64,000 bases of DNA, taken from SpSt-398 sp033762195 (GTDB lineage: Bacteria > Bacteroidota > Bacteroidia > Chitinophagales > Chitinophagaceae). A program made the translations under genes and the position numbers. The notes beneath the pieces are model-generated. The model was not told where the DNA came from, searched no databases, and saw only the letters and a list, made by a program, of their open reading frames with translations. The DNA lies in contig JANRLV010000116.1 of the NCBI GenBank assembly GCA_033762195.1, forward strand, positions 8,416 to 72,415, written 5' to 3'. Positions 18,078-26,912 of the stretch are shown piece by piece (position 1 is the first letter of the stretch; the number at the start of each line of letters is the position of its first letter).

Positions 18078-18827
18078 TTACAGTATTTCAATGCCTTCTT
18101 CCCGGTATGCTTGCAGGGCAGGATCATCAGCGGGTAATTCGGTGATGATGGTGTCGATCTGCCCAATGGAGCAAACTTGTATGGGTTGAAGAGTATTGAT
18201 CTTTTCAGCAATGGTCAGACATACGACCTTTCGCGATGATTCGATCATCGCTTTTTTCAGTTGCACCACATCCCAGTCATTGTCGGTAATGCCATGGCCA
18301 ATATCAATGGCGTTTACACCGAGGAAACACAGATCTGCCTTTATCTGGCGGATCTTGTCCACGGCCTCGCCGCCTACAGTAATCTTGGAACTTTTGGAGA
18401 TCTTGTCACCGATCACGATCACCTCAATGGTCGGGTGGTGCATATACTCCAAAACAGCAGGAATACTCCCTGTAATAAAAGTGGCCTTTAATTGCGGGGG
18501 AAGGCTTCTGGCCAGTTCCAATATGGTACTACCCCCACCGGTCAGAATAAACATGCCATCTTCAATCAGTGAAACCGCTTTTTGGGCAATGGCCTTTTTC
18601 TCTGTACGAGAATACACCTGACTGGGGGAATAATAAACTTCATTGAAAGAAGGGGAGAGGGCACCTCCATGTACTTTGATCACCTTACCCTGGTCGGAAA
18701 GCTCCTGCAGATCGCGTCTGATGGTATCCTCTGATACCTGGATGTCCACGCATAAACTGGATGACAGCACTTTATTGTGCAGGTTCACCTGATGGAGAAT
18801 GTAGGCGTGACGTTCCCGTTTCAGCAT
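18078..18827 (-). CDS. DeoR/GlpR-family transcriptional regulator
   Basis: 249 residues. A winged helix-turn-helix occupies residues of about 5-55 (VSEDTIRRDLQELSDQGKVIKVHGGA is the classic DeoR motif), followed by a DeoR C-terminal sugar-phosphate sensor domain (ILTGGGSTILELARSL; FLGVNAIDIGHGITDND). Members sense phosphorylated sugars and repress uptake and catabolic genes. Position as first gene of the SusC-SusD-DUF4397 operon suggests it controls that operon and itself. A palindrome and phased direct repeats lie within 60 bases upstream of its start. Confidence 0.93.
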   Translation of the reverse strand: MLKRERHAYILHQVNLHNKVLSSSLCVDIQVSEDTIRRDLQELSDQGKVIKVHGGALSPSFNEVYYSPSQVYSRTEKKAIAQKAVSLIEDGMFILTGGGSTILELARSLPPQLKATFITGSIPAVLEYMHHPTIEVIVIGDKISKSSKITVGGEAVDKIRQIKADLCFLGVNAIDIGHGITDNDWDVVQLKKAMIESSRKVVCLTIAEKINTLQPIQVCSIGQIDTIITELPADDPALQAYREEGIEIL

Positions 18828-18833
18828 AAGCAG

Positions 18834-18880
18834 TTTAGTTCCTAACTAAAAATAGGCAAATTCCCGCAAATTCCGGCAAA
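18834..18880 (-). promoter_or_regulatory. Candidate operator region of the DeoR-type regulator
   Basis: TTTAGTT (18834-18840) and AACTAAA (18844-18850) form a perfect 7-bp inverted repeat around CCT, ending 7 bases upstream of the regulator's ATG. Just beyond, GCAAATTCC occurs at 18856-18864 and 18866-18874, and GCAAA again at 18876-18880, a 10-base period equal to one helical turn. Such phased repeats suit cooperative binding by a regulator. No binding is demonstrated. Confidence 0.45.
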
Positions 18881-18918
18881 AAGTGGAAAAAAGCAGAATT
18901 CGTGGATTTTAAACAAAA

Positions 18919-18956
18919 ATCCCGCGGAGCCAGGTGGTTAGCTGTCTTCGCGGGAT
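18919..18956 (-). terminator. Terminator of the small outer-membrane protein gene
   Basis: ATCCCGCG (18919-18926) pairs with CGCGGGAT (18949-18956). On the minus strand the second arm is followed by TTTTTGTTT. It lies about 30 bases after the stop of the 153-residue barrel protein. Confidence 0.75.
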
Positions 18957-18983
18957 GAGGTGAGGTTATGCTGAACCAGGAAC

Positions 18984-19445
18984 TTACCTGGAATTAAAGG
19001 TAAATCGGATGCTAAGCCCAAGAGCCGAAGGTTCAAAATTGATATCCGGGGCAATGTTTAATTCGGGTTTCCAGTCCAGACTCAGGTTCAAAGGGAGGTT
19101 GGGGAATTTGTAATCTAGCCCGACTACTCCTTGTGCGCCCAACAGCGGGTCGGGTTTGGAGAAGCCAATATATCCACCACCGCCATAGAACCATTTCAGT
19201 CCCTCGGTATTGTTGAGGGGCTTGTGAACTTCATATAAAACGCCCAGAGCTGTAGGATCCCCAAAAGCGAACTGAGCTTCGATCGCTGATTTTTCATTTA
19301 AAAAATATTTAAAGGTGATCGCATTGTTGACAACTGCTCCCGCCGTGCTCAGGCGTACACCCAAACCGGTCTTATAATCCTGGGCCTTTAGTCCGATGGT
19401 GGCTGCGAAAAAGGCAACCAGAAGAAAAACAATTTTTTTATTCAT
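18984..19445 (-). CDS. Small outer-membrane beta-barrel-like protein
   Basis: 153 residues: signal peptide (1-22, ending LKAQ), then about eight amphipathic strands (GLGVRLSTAGAVVNNAITFKY; AIEAQFAFGD; FYGGGGYIGF; GVVGLDYKF; LNLSLDWKPEL), ending SIRFTFNSR. This is the pattern of small eight-stranded outer-membrane proteins of Bacteroidota. Exact role unknown. It lies 65 bases downstream of the OstA-like gene on the same strand and has a terminator after it, so it may be the last gene of the amidase-MCE-OstA transcript. Confidence 0.75.
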   Translation of the reverse strand: MNKKIVFLLVAFFAATIGLKAQDYKTGLGVRLSTAGAVVNNAITFKYFLNEKSAIEAQFAFGDPTALGVLYEVHKPLNNTEGLKWFYGGGGYIGFSKPDPLLGAQGVVGLDYKFPNLPLNLSLDWKPELNIAPDINFEPSALGLSIRFTFNSR

Positions 19446-19510
19446 TGGTGGTTTTTATATAATTCTTTAAACGAAAAATAATGCCACTAAGTTTAAATGA
19501 AATGTCAAAA

Positions 19511-21229
19511 TCACTCGAAGAGTTCGAACCAGGTCTTGGGCCTTTTCTCCTCCAGCCACTGGAAACCGATAAGGCGCATTTCGGTTGGGGGTTTTTGCCG
19601 CATTGGCCATAACACGCCTTTAACATTGTTGCGGGCTACGATCCGTTTTAGCTCCTGCTCTATAAAGTAAACATCATACAATTCACATTCCGACTGGTTG
19701 ACCCCGGTATAGGCACTGTCCTGGTCCTGTACAAAATAAATACTCTCGGCACCCCCACGGGCGCGGGCAGAATCAATGCTGCCATCGGTAAACCAGGCAT
19801 CGACGCGTCGTGACCGGATCTGGTTGAAAATCTCCGGGTCAAGCTGCGCCGCGATAAAAGCATTGTTAAAAACTTCCATCTTGTGTGCCTTGCGGTTGCG
19901 GGTAAATAAAAGAATAGTATCTCCCAATACCTGATTCTTATTGGTCCAGACTACAGGATTGTCGTATAACCGGAAGGTGGAGTCTTTAAAGGAATAAAAC
20001 ATACTGTCACAGATCGCCTGAAGGGAATCAGAGAATATCCGCACATTTCGAAAGGCTTCAAAATAGCGGTTGGTACTGTCTTTATCATCGTTTACCTGGA
20101 GGCTGTCGCGTTGCAATGGCTCCAATTTCGCTATTGTATCACGGAGTGGGGTGGTCAGGGAATCAGCAGGAGTGAGGGTTGTTGAGGTGGAATCGGATGA
20201 CGAGGCAGATAGGGAATCTTTCGCTACAGTATCTTTCTTTGCCTTCCCATACAGGTCGGTGAGGCGTGCCGAGAAAAGCGTATCGGCGGTAATGAAAATG
20301 GAGTCCTGATCTTCTTTGATGATCATCACCGGTTTCTGGGTGGCCAGAAATGCATCCTTGTTCTTATCCACAAAGATCTTATTGGCAATGACCGTTCTTC
20401 CCTGCGCCGTATCCCTGACAATGCCATTTCCTTCGATCTGTACGATGCCCAGGCTGTCATTATTATAGATCATATCACCCGTGACCTGCAGGTCGCCGTC
20501 ATTGATAACGGATCGCCGCCCAAATTCGGCATTGCCCGTTTTCAGGTTATAATAGCCTTCCCGGGTATCGATCGTGCGGCCACTGCTGTCCCGGATAAAG
20601 GTTTGTGCAATAAACCGCGCTGTTTCAGTGCCGGTATTGTACAGGATCGAATCAGTCTTTACATAGAACTCCGGGTTCTTGAGTTCCACATTTTTTTTAA
20701 AGTAAACATCCCGCAGGTCAGAGTAATAAACACCTTCTTTGCTGGTGACTACGGTCTTCTCATTCACTACTCTTCCACCATTCTTGTAGGTTCCGATCTT
20801 GGTGTTGACATCATAATCGAGTTCCTGTGTGGTAAGTACCCCCTTGCCATCGGTGAGTTTGACATTCTTTCTCAGATTGGCCAGCCGGGTATTGATATTG
20901 TAGAGTAAGTAATCGGAGTAAACATCGGTGGTATCATTGTCGTTCAGGTGAACTCGTCCAAAGGCCTCAAAGATGCCCGTCTTCTCATTCTTTACGCAAC
21001 TGTCGCACCAGAAGGTGGAGTTTCCCTGGCGGAGTTTTACATTTCCGACCATGATCTGTAATTCGGTCATGGAATCAATGCGGAGAAATTCCAGTTTTTT
21101 ACTTTCCAGTACCTCCACGAGACGAACGGTATCGGCCGGGGTCAGCGTAGTGGTCCGGGGTAATACCTGGGCAAATAATCCTCCTGTGAGTAGCAGGAAG
21201 AAAAGCAGGAGGGTAAACGTTCGGGTCAT
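19511..21229 (-). CDS. OstA-like LPS-transport periplasmic protein
   Basis: 572 residues: signal peptide (1-20, ending LFAQ), then repeated short beta-strand units typical of the OstA/LptA jelly-roll (MVGNVKLRQGNSTFWCDSC; VYSDYLLYNINTRLANLRKNV; VTSKEGVYYSD). A serine/threonine-rich low-complexity linker at about 335-385 splits two OstA-like parts. LptA-type proteins form the periplasmic bridge carrying LPS to LptD, and lptD lies divergently about 2.1 kb away. The start codon overlaps the MCE gene's stop by one base (TGATG on the minus strand), so the two are translationally coupled. The long form with two parts is usual in Bacteroidota. Confidence 0.85.
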   Translation of the reverse strand: MTRTFTLLLFFLLLTGGLFAQVLPRTTTLTPADTVRLVEVLESKKLEFLRIDSMTELQIMVGNVKLRQGNSTFWCDSCVKNEKTGIFEAFGRVHLNDNDTTDVYSDYLLYNINTRLANLRKNVKLTDGKGVLTTQELDYDVNTKIGTYKNGGRVVNEKTVVTSKEGVYYSDLRDVYFKKNVELKNPEFYVKTDSILYNTGTETARFIAQTFIRDSSGRTIDTREGYYNLKTGNAEFGRRSVINDGDLQVTGDMIYNNDSLGIVQIEGNGIVRDTAQGRTVIANKIFVDKNKDAFLATQKPVMIIKEDQDSIFITADTLFSARLTDLYGKAKKDTVAKDSLSASSSDSTSTTLTPADSLTTPLRDTIAKLEPLQRDSLQVNDDKDSTNRYFEAFRNVRIFSDSLQAICDSMFYSFKDSTFRLYDNPVVWTNKNQVLGDTILLFTRNRKAHKMEVFNNAFIAAQLDPEIFNQIRSRRVDAWFTDGSIDSARARGGAESIYFVQDQDSAYTGVNQSECELYDVYFIEQELKRIVARNNVKGVLWPMRQKPPTEMRLIGFQWLEEKRPKTWFELFE

Positions 21230-22221
21230 CAGTTCTTTTCTATGATAACAGAGTCTTTGGGAGTAGGCGAAGATAAGGGGCCGGTTTTATCCTTCTTACC
21301 AAAGACGGAAACATTAACGTACCGTTTAGGATGGGTACGCACGTCATCAAGTAAGGTCTCCAGACTTACTAAGGTATTATTCAGGTTCACATAAAGCTGC
21401 TTATCATTAAGCAGTAGCCCCAGCGATCCCTCTTTGCTATCCAGTTTGGCCATTGACCCTTTTAATTGATCAAGGGTGGATTGAAGTGAGGAAAGCGATC
21501 CTTCCAGGTCCAGTTCGGCAAATTTCCGGGTGGCGTTGGCGGTATTGATCATGATGGAATCAATCTGCTGATTGTTCTTCTTCATGTTTCCGGTAAACGA
21601 ATTCAGGTTGTTCAGCGATTGGGCCAGCGCACCGGTCTGGGTATTCAGCAGATCCTGCAGATACGCGGTAGTGACCATCAGGTTGGCGATGATGGCCTGA
21701 ATATTTCCTTTGGTGTTGGGGTCGAATATTTTATTGACCGAACTCATGACCATTTTAACAGAGTCAAGGGACTCCCGTACTTTGGTCAGGGTAGGGGTCA
21801 CCTGGGCCGTAACACTCGAAAGGAGACTGGCCTGTTTGTCGGTATGCAGAGTATCTCCAGATTTTAAGTAGGTAGTAGCATCGCCTTTGGTAATGGATAT
21901 CAGCCCTGTTCCAAGTAATTCCGACTCAATGGTGGCTACGGAATTGATCGGGATATTCACATCCCGGTTCATGTTGATCGTTATGATAATTCCGCTGAGG
22001 TTCTTGTCCATTTCCTTAAAATCGTACACCGTACCCACTTCAAGGCCATTGATCTTTACGGGGTTTGATTTTTGAAGGCTGCCCAGGTCAGAGAAAATGG
22101 CGTAGAGTTTTGTTTGCCGGTTGAAGACATCTTTCCCTTTCAGAAAATTAAAACCAATGATCAGTAGGGTAAGGCCGACTATGACGAGAATTCCAACTTT
22201 AAATTCGTTACTTATTTTCAT
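21229..22221 (-). CDS. MCE/MlaD-family lipid-transport protein
   Basis: 330 residues. One transmembrane helix (about 8-27) is followed by an MCE domain (about 35-115; LYAIFSDLGSLQKSNPVKINGLEVGTV is the family's start, ELLGTGLISI its end) and a long alpha-helical, coiled-coil-like tail (about 130-300). MlaD-type proteins shuttle phospholipids between inner and outer membrane with an ABC transporter; the partner mlaE and mlaF are not in this window. It lies between amidase and OstA genes in one minus-strand operon. Confidence 0.9.
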   Translation of the reverse strand: MKISNEFKVGILVIVGLTLLIIGFNFLKGKDVFNRQTKLYAIFSDLGSLQKSNPVKINGLEVGTVYDFKEMDKNLSGIIITINMNRDVNIPINSVATIESELLGTGLISITKGDATTYLKSGDTLHTDKQASLLSSVTAQVTPTLTKVRESLDSVKMVMSSVNKIFDPNTKGNIQAIIANLMVTTAYLQDLLNTQTGALAQSLNNLNSFTGNMKKNNQQIDSIMINTANATRKFAELDLEGSLSSLQSTLDQLKGSMAKLDSKEGSLGLLLNDKQLYVNLNNTLVSLETLLDDVRTHPKRYVNVSVFGKKDKTGPLSSPTPKDSVIIEKN

Positions 22222-22291
22222 TTGCCTGATTTAAAAGGGCTTGAACCCTTAATCAAGGGGCAAATTAGTAAAATCTCAGCCATTTCAGGTG

Positions 22292-23278
22292 TCAACTTGC
22301 TTTTTTTACCGTATTCCTGGGCATAACGGCAGCGGGTTTGGCTTTGCTGGAAGGGGTGCCGCCATCCCCGTTATTGCCATTTTGCCGATGGTTCTCCAAC
22401 CAGGTGATATAATTCTTGACCGCATTCGTGATGCTGGCACATATTTCCTCCTGGCCTTTGTCGCTGTTGAGATAGTCTTCTTCTTCTTTATGGCTCATAA
22501 AGCCACATTCCACCAATATGCTGGGCATGCCCGTTGCCTGGAGCACCCAGATACCGGCCTCATTTCTTTGTTTGACACCCCGGCTGAACCGGCCGGAGGC
22601 GACAAATTCTTTTTCCACCATGTCCGCGAGCGTGACACTGTTCTTAAAGAATTTCTTGGCATACAATAAGCGCAAGGCCCTGATCACCGGGTCATTCTCA
22701 TCAGGGGCCACAATGGTGGAGTCATCTTCACCATACATGTCCTCCGCCTTCAGGGCATCTTGTTTCGCCTCATTTTTATCAACAGCCCATACAAATGTCT
22801 CGGTGCCATGGGCAGGATTGGGAGAGTAGGTCGTACGATAGGTGCGTACCTTCCTTCTTTTCTTACCCTTTCCAACATACCTGTATCCGATCGGCGTGCT
22901 GTGTTTGATTTTGGGAGCAGAATTACAGTGAATGGAGATGAAAAGATCGGCGCCTGATTGGTTGGCAAAATCGGCCCGGTACCGAAGACCTTCGTTTTTA
23001 GTGGGTTTGTTTCCCGCCATGATATCAGTAGTTCGGGTAAACAATACCTTTACATCAGGTATCTCTTTCTCCAGCATTTTTCCCAGTTTTATACCCACTT
23101 CCAGGCAAATTTGGGCTTCGGTGGAATAGGTGCCTTTGGCGCCCCCATCAAAGCCTCCATGACCGGGATCCACGATAATGGTGTTGACACTCTTCTGGTA
23201 GGGAGGCTCGACAAAGGAATAAAGAGCTGCGGAACTGATCAGGATAGCCAGGAAAAAAGGGACATTTCTCTTCATCAT
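22292..23278 (-). CDS. N-acetylmuramoyl-L-alanine amidase (Amidase_3)
   Basis: 328 residues with an N-terminal signal or anchor (about 1-23). Zinc ligands and catalytic residues of the AmiC/Amidase_3 fold are visible: His40 in DPGHGG, Glu54, His117 in SIHCN and Glu257 in LVECGF. It cleaves the amide between muramic acid and the stem peptide, as in daughter-cell separation. An insertion of about 35 residues (122-158) rich in Lys and Arg (GKGKKRRKVRT) lies after the second zinc histidine and may be a regulatory or cell-wall-binding loop. The C-terminal tail is low complexity. First gene of the minus-strand operon, divergent from lptD. ATG 23275 is an equally good start. Confidence 0.93.
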   Translation of the reverse strand: MMKRNVPFFLAILISSAALYSFVEPPYQKSVNTIIVDPGHGGFDGGAKGTYSTEAQICLEVGIKLGKMLEKEIPDVKVLFTRTTDIMAGNKPTKNEGLRYRADFANQSGADLFISIHCNSAPKIKHSTPIGYRYVGKGKKRRKVRTYRTTYSPNPAHGTETFVWAVDKNEAKQDALKAEDMYGEDDSTIVAPDENDPVIRALRLLYAKKFFKNSVTLADMVEKEFVASGRFSRGVKQRNEAGIWVLQATGMPSILVECGFMSHKEEEDYLNSDKGQEEICASITNAVKNYITWLENHRQNGNNGDGGTPSSKAKPAAVMPRNTVKKAS

Positions 23279-23334
23279 ACGTTTTTTAAGGAAGGGTTAG
23301 TTTAATCTTCACAATCATTTAGGTATTAAACATT

Positions 23335-23342
23335 TATTTTTG
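23335..23342 (+). promoter_or_regulatory. Candidate -7 element (TATTTTTG) of lptD
   Basis: TATTTTTG fits TAnnTTTG and would give a leader of about 8 nt before ATG 23354. No -33 TTTG is clear. The 75-base divergent spacer must also hold the amidase promoter. Confidence 0.45.
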
Positions 23343-23353
23343 CCAATTACCGT

Positions 23354-26173
23354 ATGAATCGACTGCGCAAAATTAGTTCAATTTACAGCTTGACAGCCCT
23401 ATTCACTGCTGTATTATTTTTTACACAGACGTGGAAAACTGCCGCTTATTATGCAGGCCCAGGCGATTTTTACAGCACTTTAACAAAACACAGAGATACT
23501 ATTCCGGTAAGAGGAAACCCCAAAAACCTCCGTAACTCACCCAGTTTACCTGTATCACAGGAACCCGCGGAAGCCAGACCGGCTGTGAACAACCCCATTT
23601 CGACGACCATTTCCAAGGATACCATCCCTTCCGGTAAAACCGATTCTGTAACCGTTCCCAGGATCGATACCTTTTCCTACAAATTATCCCGCGATTCGCT
23701 GGATGCCCCTATCTATTATGAGGCAGAGGATTCGGCGGTGGTGCTGGTGGATACGGGCAAGGTATTTCTGTATGGGAAGACAAAAACGAATTTCAAGGAT
23801 ATTGAATTAGCCGCTCCCGTATTGGAGCTTGATCAGGAGACCCAGCTCGTAACCGCTGTGGGTAGCCGGGACTCTGCCGGCAGGATATTGGAAAGGGTTC
23901 GTTTTGTACAGGGAGATCAGGATTTCCAGAGTGATCAGATTCAATTCAATCTAAAAAATCAAAAGGGCCTGACAAAAAATACCTTTACCAAACAGGAAGA
24001 GATTTTTCTTCAGGCCACCAATTCCAAAAAGATCGGGGACACCATCTATGCGAGCAATGGGGTATTGTCCACCTGTAACTATGACGAACCGCATTTCGGG
24101 TTTCGCTACAGTAAGATCAAACTCGTGACCAGCAAAGTGGCGATCTCGGGGCCCATTCATCCGGAGTTTGAACGGGTACCCATTCCCATATACCTGCCTT
24201 TTGGTTTCTTCCCACTCAACCGGGGTCGTCATTCCGGCTTCCTTCCACCACAGTTCACGGTGAATGACCAGTTTGGTTTGGGACTGGAGGGTATGGGATA
24301 CTATAAAGTGTTGAATGATTATTTTGATGTTACCCTCCGCACCAACCTTTATTCCTATGGAGGATGGTCATTTGATATACGGCCTACCTATCGAAAAAGA
24401 TACCGCTATAATGGGGCCTTTAGTTTGAAATACCAGAATACAAAATTCAACTTTAAAGGGGATCCGGATTTCAACCGGGTTAAGACCTTCTTCGTTACCT
24501 GGAACCATGCGGTGGATTCGAGGGCCCGGCCAGGTACTACCTTTTCGGGGAATGTTTCCGCGGGTTCAACCAAGTACAACCAATATGTGGCTTATAGCCC
24601 CAACCTGAACCTGCAGAACCAATTAAGTTCCTCCATTGCCTATTCCAAAACATGGACGGGCAAACCCTATAACCTGACTTTGAGTGCCAACCATAACCAG
24701 AACAGCCGAACCCGTCTGGTGAACCTGAATATTCCCAATATCGGGTTTACCGTCAGCACCCTTTACCCCTTTCAAAAAAAGAAATTGCTGGGTACCCCGA
24801 AATGGTATGAGAAACTGGGGATCGCCTATAACGGATCCTTTACCAACTCGGTCAGTTTTTATGATACCCTGACCTATGGAAAAAATGGCATCAAACCGTT
24901 GTTAAAATATTTACTGGATACGGCTTACTATTCAGCACGGCACAATGTACCCATCACCCTGGCCCTCCCTCCGGTTTTGAATGGAAATGTGATCATCTCC
25001 CCGGGTATTTCCTACAGCCAAAACTGGATCCAACGCACAACAGATTATACCTGGAATGATGTGACAAAAAAGGTGGACACTTCTTTCAACAAAGGATTGT
25101 TCATTGAACAGAGTACTGGCTTTTCCCTTTCCTTTAGTACCGCCGTTTTTGGTTTGTTTCGTTTCAAGAATTCAAGGTTGATGGCTTTGCGACATGTAGT
25201 ACGCCCTTCCCTTAGCTTTAGTTTCACCCCCGATCTGAATAAACAATATCTCCGTACCGTCCAGGTGGACACCACCGGCCGCACCTTGAACTATAATGCC
25301 ATTGGTGGTTCGGTGTACACCTATGCAGGGGGGCGCAAATTTGCCGGGTTGAGTTTTTCCATTGACAATAACCTGGAGATGAAACTGCGGCCAAAGAACG
25401 ACACCAGTGCCGCCGCGAAGGAGGGTAAGAAAGTGAAACTGATCGATGGATATGGATTTACCGGAAGCTATAACCTCTTACTTGATTCACTGAACCTGAG
25501 TGATATCTCCATGTATGTCCGAAGTACGTTGTTTGATAAGATCAATATCACCGCCAGCGGGGTATTGAATCCTTATCAATTTGACTCCAGCGGGTATCGT
25601 ATTGCGAAATATGCCTGGCAGGGGGGTAAGTTCAAACCCGGACGATTGACCAGTGGTACCGTTTCCATCTCCACCAGTTTCCAGAGCAAGCCAAAGGATC
25701 CAGAAAAAGAAAAGAAAAGACAGGAGGAGATCGAGCAATCTTATGCAGACGATCCCTTGTTGGCCGCTGACCAGCAAAGATTGTTGGACTATATGCAACA
25801 AAACCCCAATGAATTTGTCGATTTTAATGTAGACTGGAACCTTAGCGTAGGTTTGTCGCTCAACTTTTCAGAAAGGCTGAAACCGGATTATAGTGGATTT
25901 CAAAAAGACATTTATTCCAGTTTGAATTTCAGTGGTGGATTCAATCTGGCTCCTAAATGGAAACTCTCTGCCAATGGACTTTACGACCTCAAGGATACCA
26001 AACTGCAGAGTCTTCAATTGACCATCTCCCGTGAAATGCACTGTTGGCAAATGTCCATCAACGTGACACCGGTGGGAAATTTCCGGTTCTTTAATATCAG
26101 CATCAGTCCCAAGGCATCCATTCTTCAGGACCTCAAGATCAATAGAACAAGATCCTTCTATTCGGGTGAATAA
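23354..26173 (+). CDS. lptD: LPS-assembly outer-membrane protein LptD (Bacteroidota type)
   Basis: 939 residues. After an N-terminal signal region (about 1-31) and a low-complexity Pro/Ser/Thr stretch (45-100), an OstA-type domain (about 120-245; VFLYGKTKTNFKDIELAAPVL) leads into the LptD barrel (PIYLPFGFFPLNRGRHSGFL is strongly characteristic). LptD with LptE inserts LPS in the outer leaflet. The acidic and lysine-rich loop EKEKKRQEEIEQ near 775-790 is exposed. Convergent with plsC, overlapping it by 16 bases. Neighbouring OstA-like and MCE genes suit the assignment. The C-terminus ends SFYSGE, without a terminal aromatic residue. Confidence 0.88.
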   Translation: MNRLRKISSIYSLTALFTAVLFFTQTWKTAAYYAGPGDFYSTLTKHRDTIPVRGNPKNLRNSPSLPVSQEPAEARPAVNNPISTTISKDTIPSGKTDSVTVPRIDTFSYKLSRDSLDAPIYYEAEDSAVVLVDTGKVFLYGKTKTNFKDIELAAPVLELDQETQLVTAVGSRDSAGRILERVRFVQGDQDFQSDQIQFNLKNQKGLTKNTFTKQEEIFLQATNSKKIGDTIYASNGVLSTCNYDEPHFGFRYSKIKLVTSKVAISGPIHPEFERVPIPIYLPFGFFPLNRGRHSGFLPPQFTVNDQFGLGLEGMGYYKVLNDYFDVTLRTNLYSYGGWSFDIRPTYRKRYRYNGAFSLKYQNTKFNFKGDPDFNRVKTFFVTWNHAVDSRARPGTTFSGNVSAGSTKYNQYVAYSPNLNLQNQLSSSIAYSKTWTGKPYNLTLSANHNQNSRTRLVNLNIPNIGFTVSTLYPFQKKKLLGTPKWYEKLGIAYNGSFTNSVSFYDTLTYGKNGIKPLLKYLLDTAYYSARHNVPITLALPPVLNGNVIISPGISYSQNWIQRTTDYTWNDVTKKVDTSFNKGLFIEQSTGFSLSFSTAVFGLFRFKNSRLMALRHVVRPSLSFSFTPDLNKQYLRTVQVDTTGRTLNYNAIGGSVYTYAGGRKFAGLSFSIDNNLEMKLRPKNDTSAAAKEGKKVKLIDGYGFTGSYNLLLDSLNLSDISMYVRSTLFDKINITASGVLNPYQFDSSGYRIAKYAWQGGKFKPGRLTSGTVSISTSFQSKPKDPEKEKKRQEEIEQSYADDPLLAADQQRLLDYMQQNPNEFVDFNVDWNLSVGLSLNFSERLKPDYSGFQKDIYSSLNFSGGFNLAPKWKLSANGLYDLKDTKLQSLQLTISREMHCWQMSINVTPVGNFRFFNISISPKASILQDLKINRTRSFYSGE

Positions 26174-26889
26174 GAAGTGTAATGTGTTTTCATGATCTCA
26201 AATACCTCAGATTTTAATTCTTCAACCGTTTTGCCGGCTGGTGATACCGGAGGTAAAAAATGCATTTCCAGTTTTCGTGGCCAGAAATAAAAAGCTTTGT
26301 GGGTGGGGAGTACATTTCGGGTATGAAAGATCACACCCGGAATGATGGCATGTCCTGTTTCACAAGCCAGTTTAAAGGCGCCATCATAGAAGGTTTTAAG
26401 AGGTTGGTCGGTACGGTTGCGGGTTCCTTCGGGGTAAATACTCATGTGCATGCCCCTGGCCAGAACACTTTTCATTTCCTCATAACTTTTTCTCCGGCTG
26501 GCATCGCTTGTTCGATCCACCAATACAGCCCCCTTGCTGTAATACCAACCAAAAAGGGGAATGCGGGTGAATGATTTCTTGGCAATGGTTTTATTCGCTC
26601 CCGGAATAAAAGGGCAGGAGAGGGGAACATCCATAAAGGAATTATGGTTGTAGGTGACAATATAGGCTTCCCCTTTTTTAAAATGCTCCCTGCCTTTTAC
26701 GGTCAAGGGGCACCCTACCAATCTCAGCCAAATACTCATCCAGACCCTTGACAGGTCGATGAAAATCTTTTGCCCACGTGGTTCGGGAATAAGATAGCAA
26801 GCCAGCGAAGGCCATACAAAGACCAGGAAGGTGGCAACAAAGCTAAGCAGCCCCCAAAAAGCCCAGATCCTGGCAAGAATATTACGCAT
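26158..26889 (-). CDS. plsC: 1-acyl-sn-glycerol-3-phosphate acyltransferase (PlsC family)
   Basis: 243 residues from ATG 26889; a TTG seven codons upstream is less likely. The N-terminal membrane helix (about 8-30) precedes the acyltransferase domain with the HX4D motif His82-NSFM-Asp87 and the EGTR motif (154-157) in YPEGTRNR. It adds the second acyl chain to lysophosphatidic acid on the inner membrane. It follows the GNAT gene on the same strand by 23 bases, and its 3' end overlaps lptD by 16 bases in antisense. The symbol is by family; paralogues with other acyl acceptors exist in Bacteroidota. Confidence 0.88.
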   Translation of the reverse strand: MRNILARIWAFWGLLSFVATFLVFVWPSLACYLIPEPRGQKIFIDLSRVWMSIWLRLVGCPLTVKGREHFKKGEAYIVTYNHNSFMDVPLSCPFIPGANKTIAKKSFTRIPLFGWYYSKGAVLVDRTSDASRRKSYEEMKSVLARGMHMSIYPEGTRNRTDQPLKTFYDGAFKLACETGHAIIPGVIFHTRNVLPTHKAFYFWPRKLEMHFLPPVSPAGKTVEELKSEVFEIMKTHYTSYSPE

Positions 26890-26912
26890 GAAATTTATTT
26901 TACGCGACAAAA

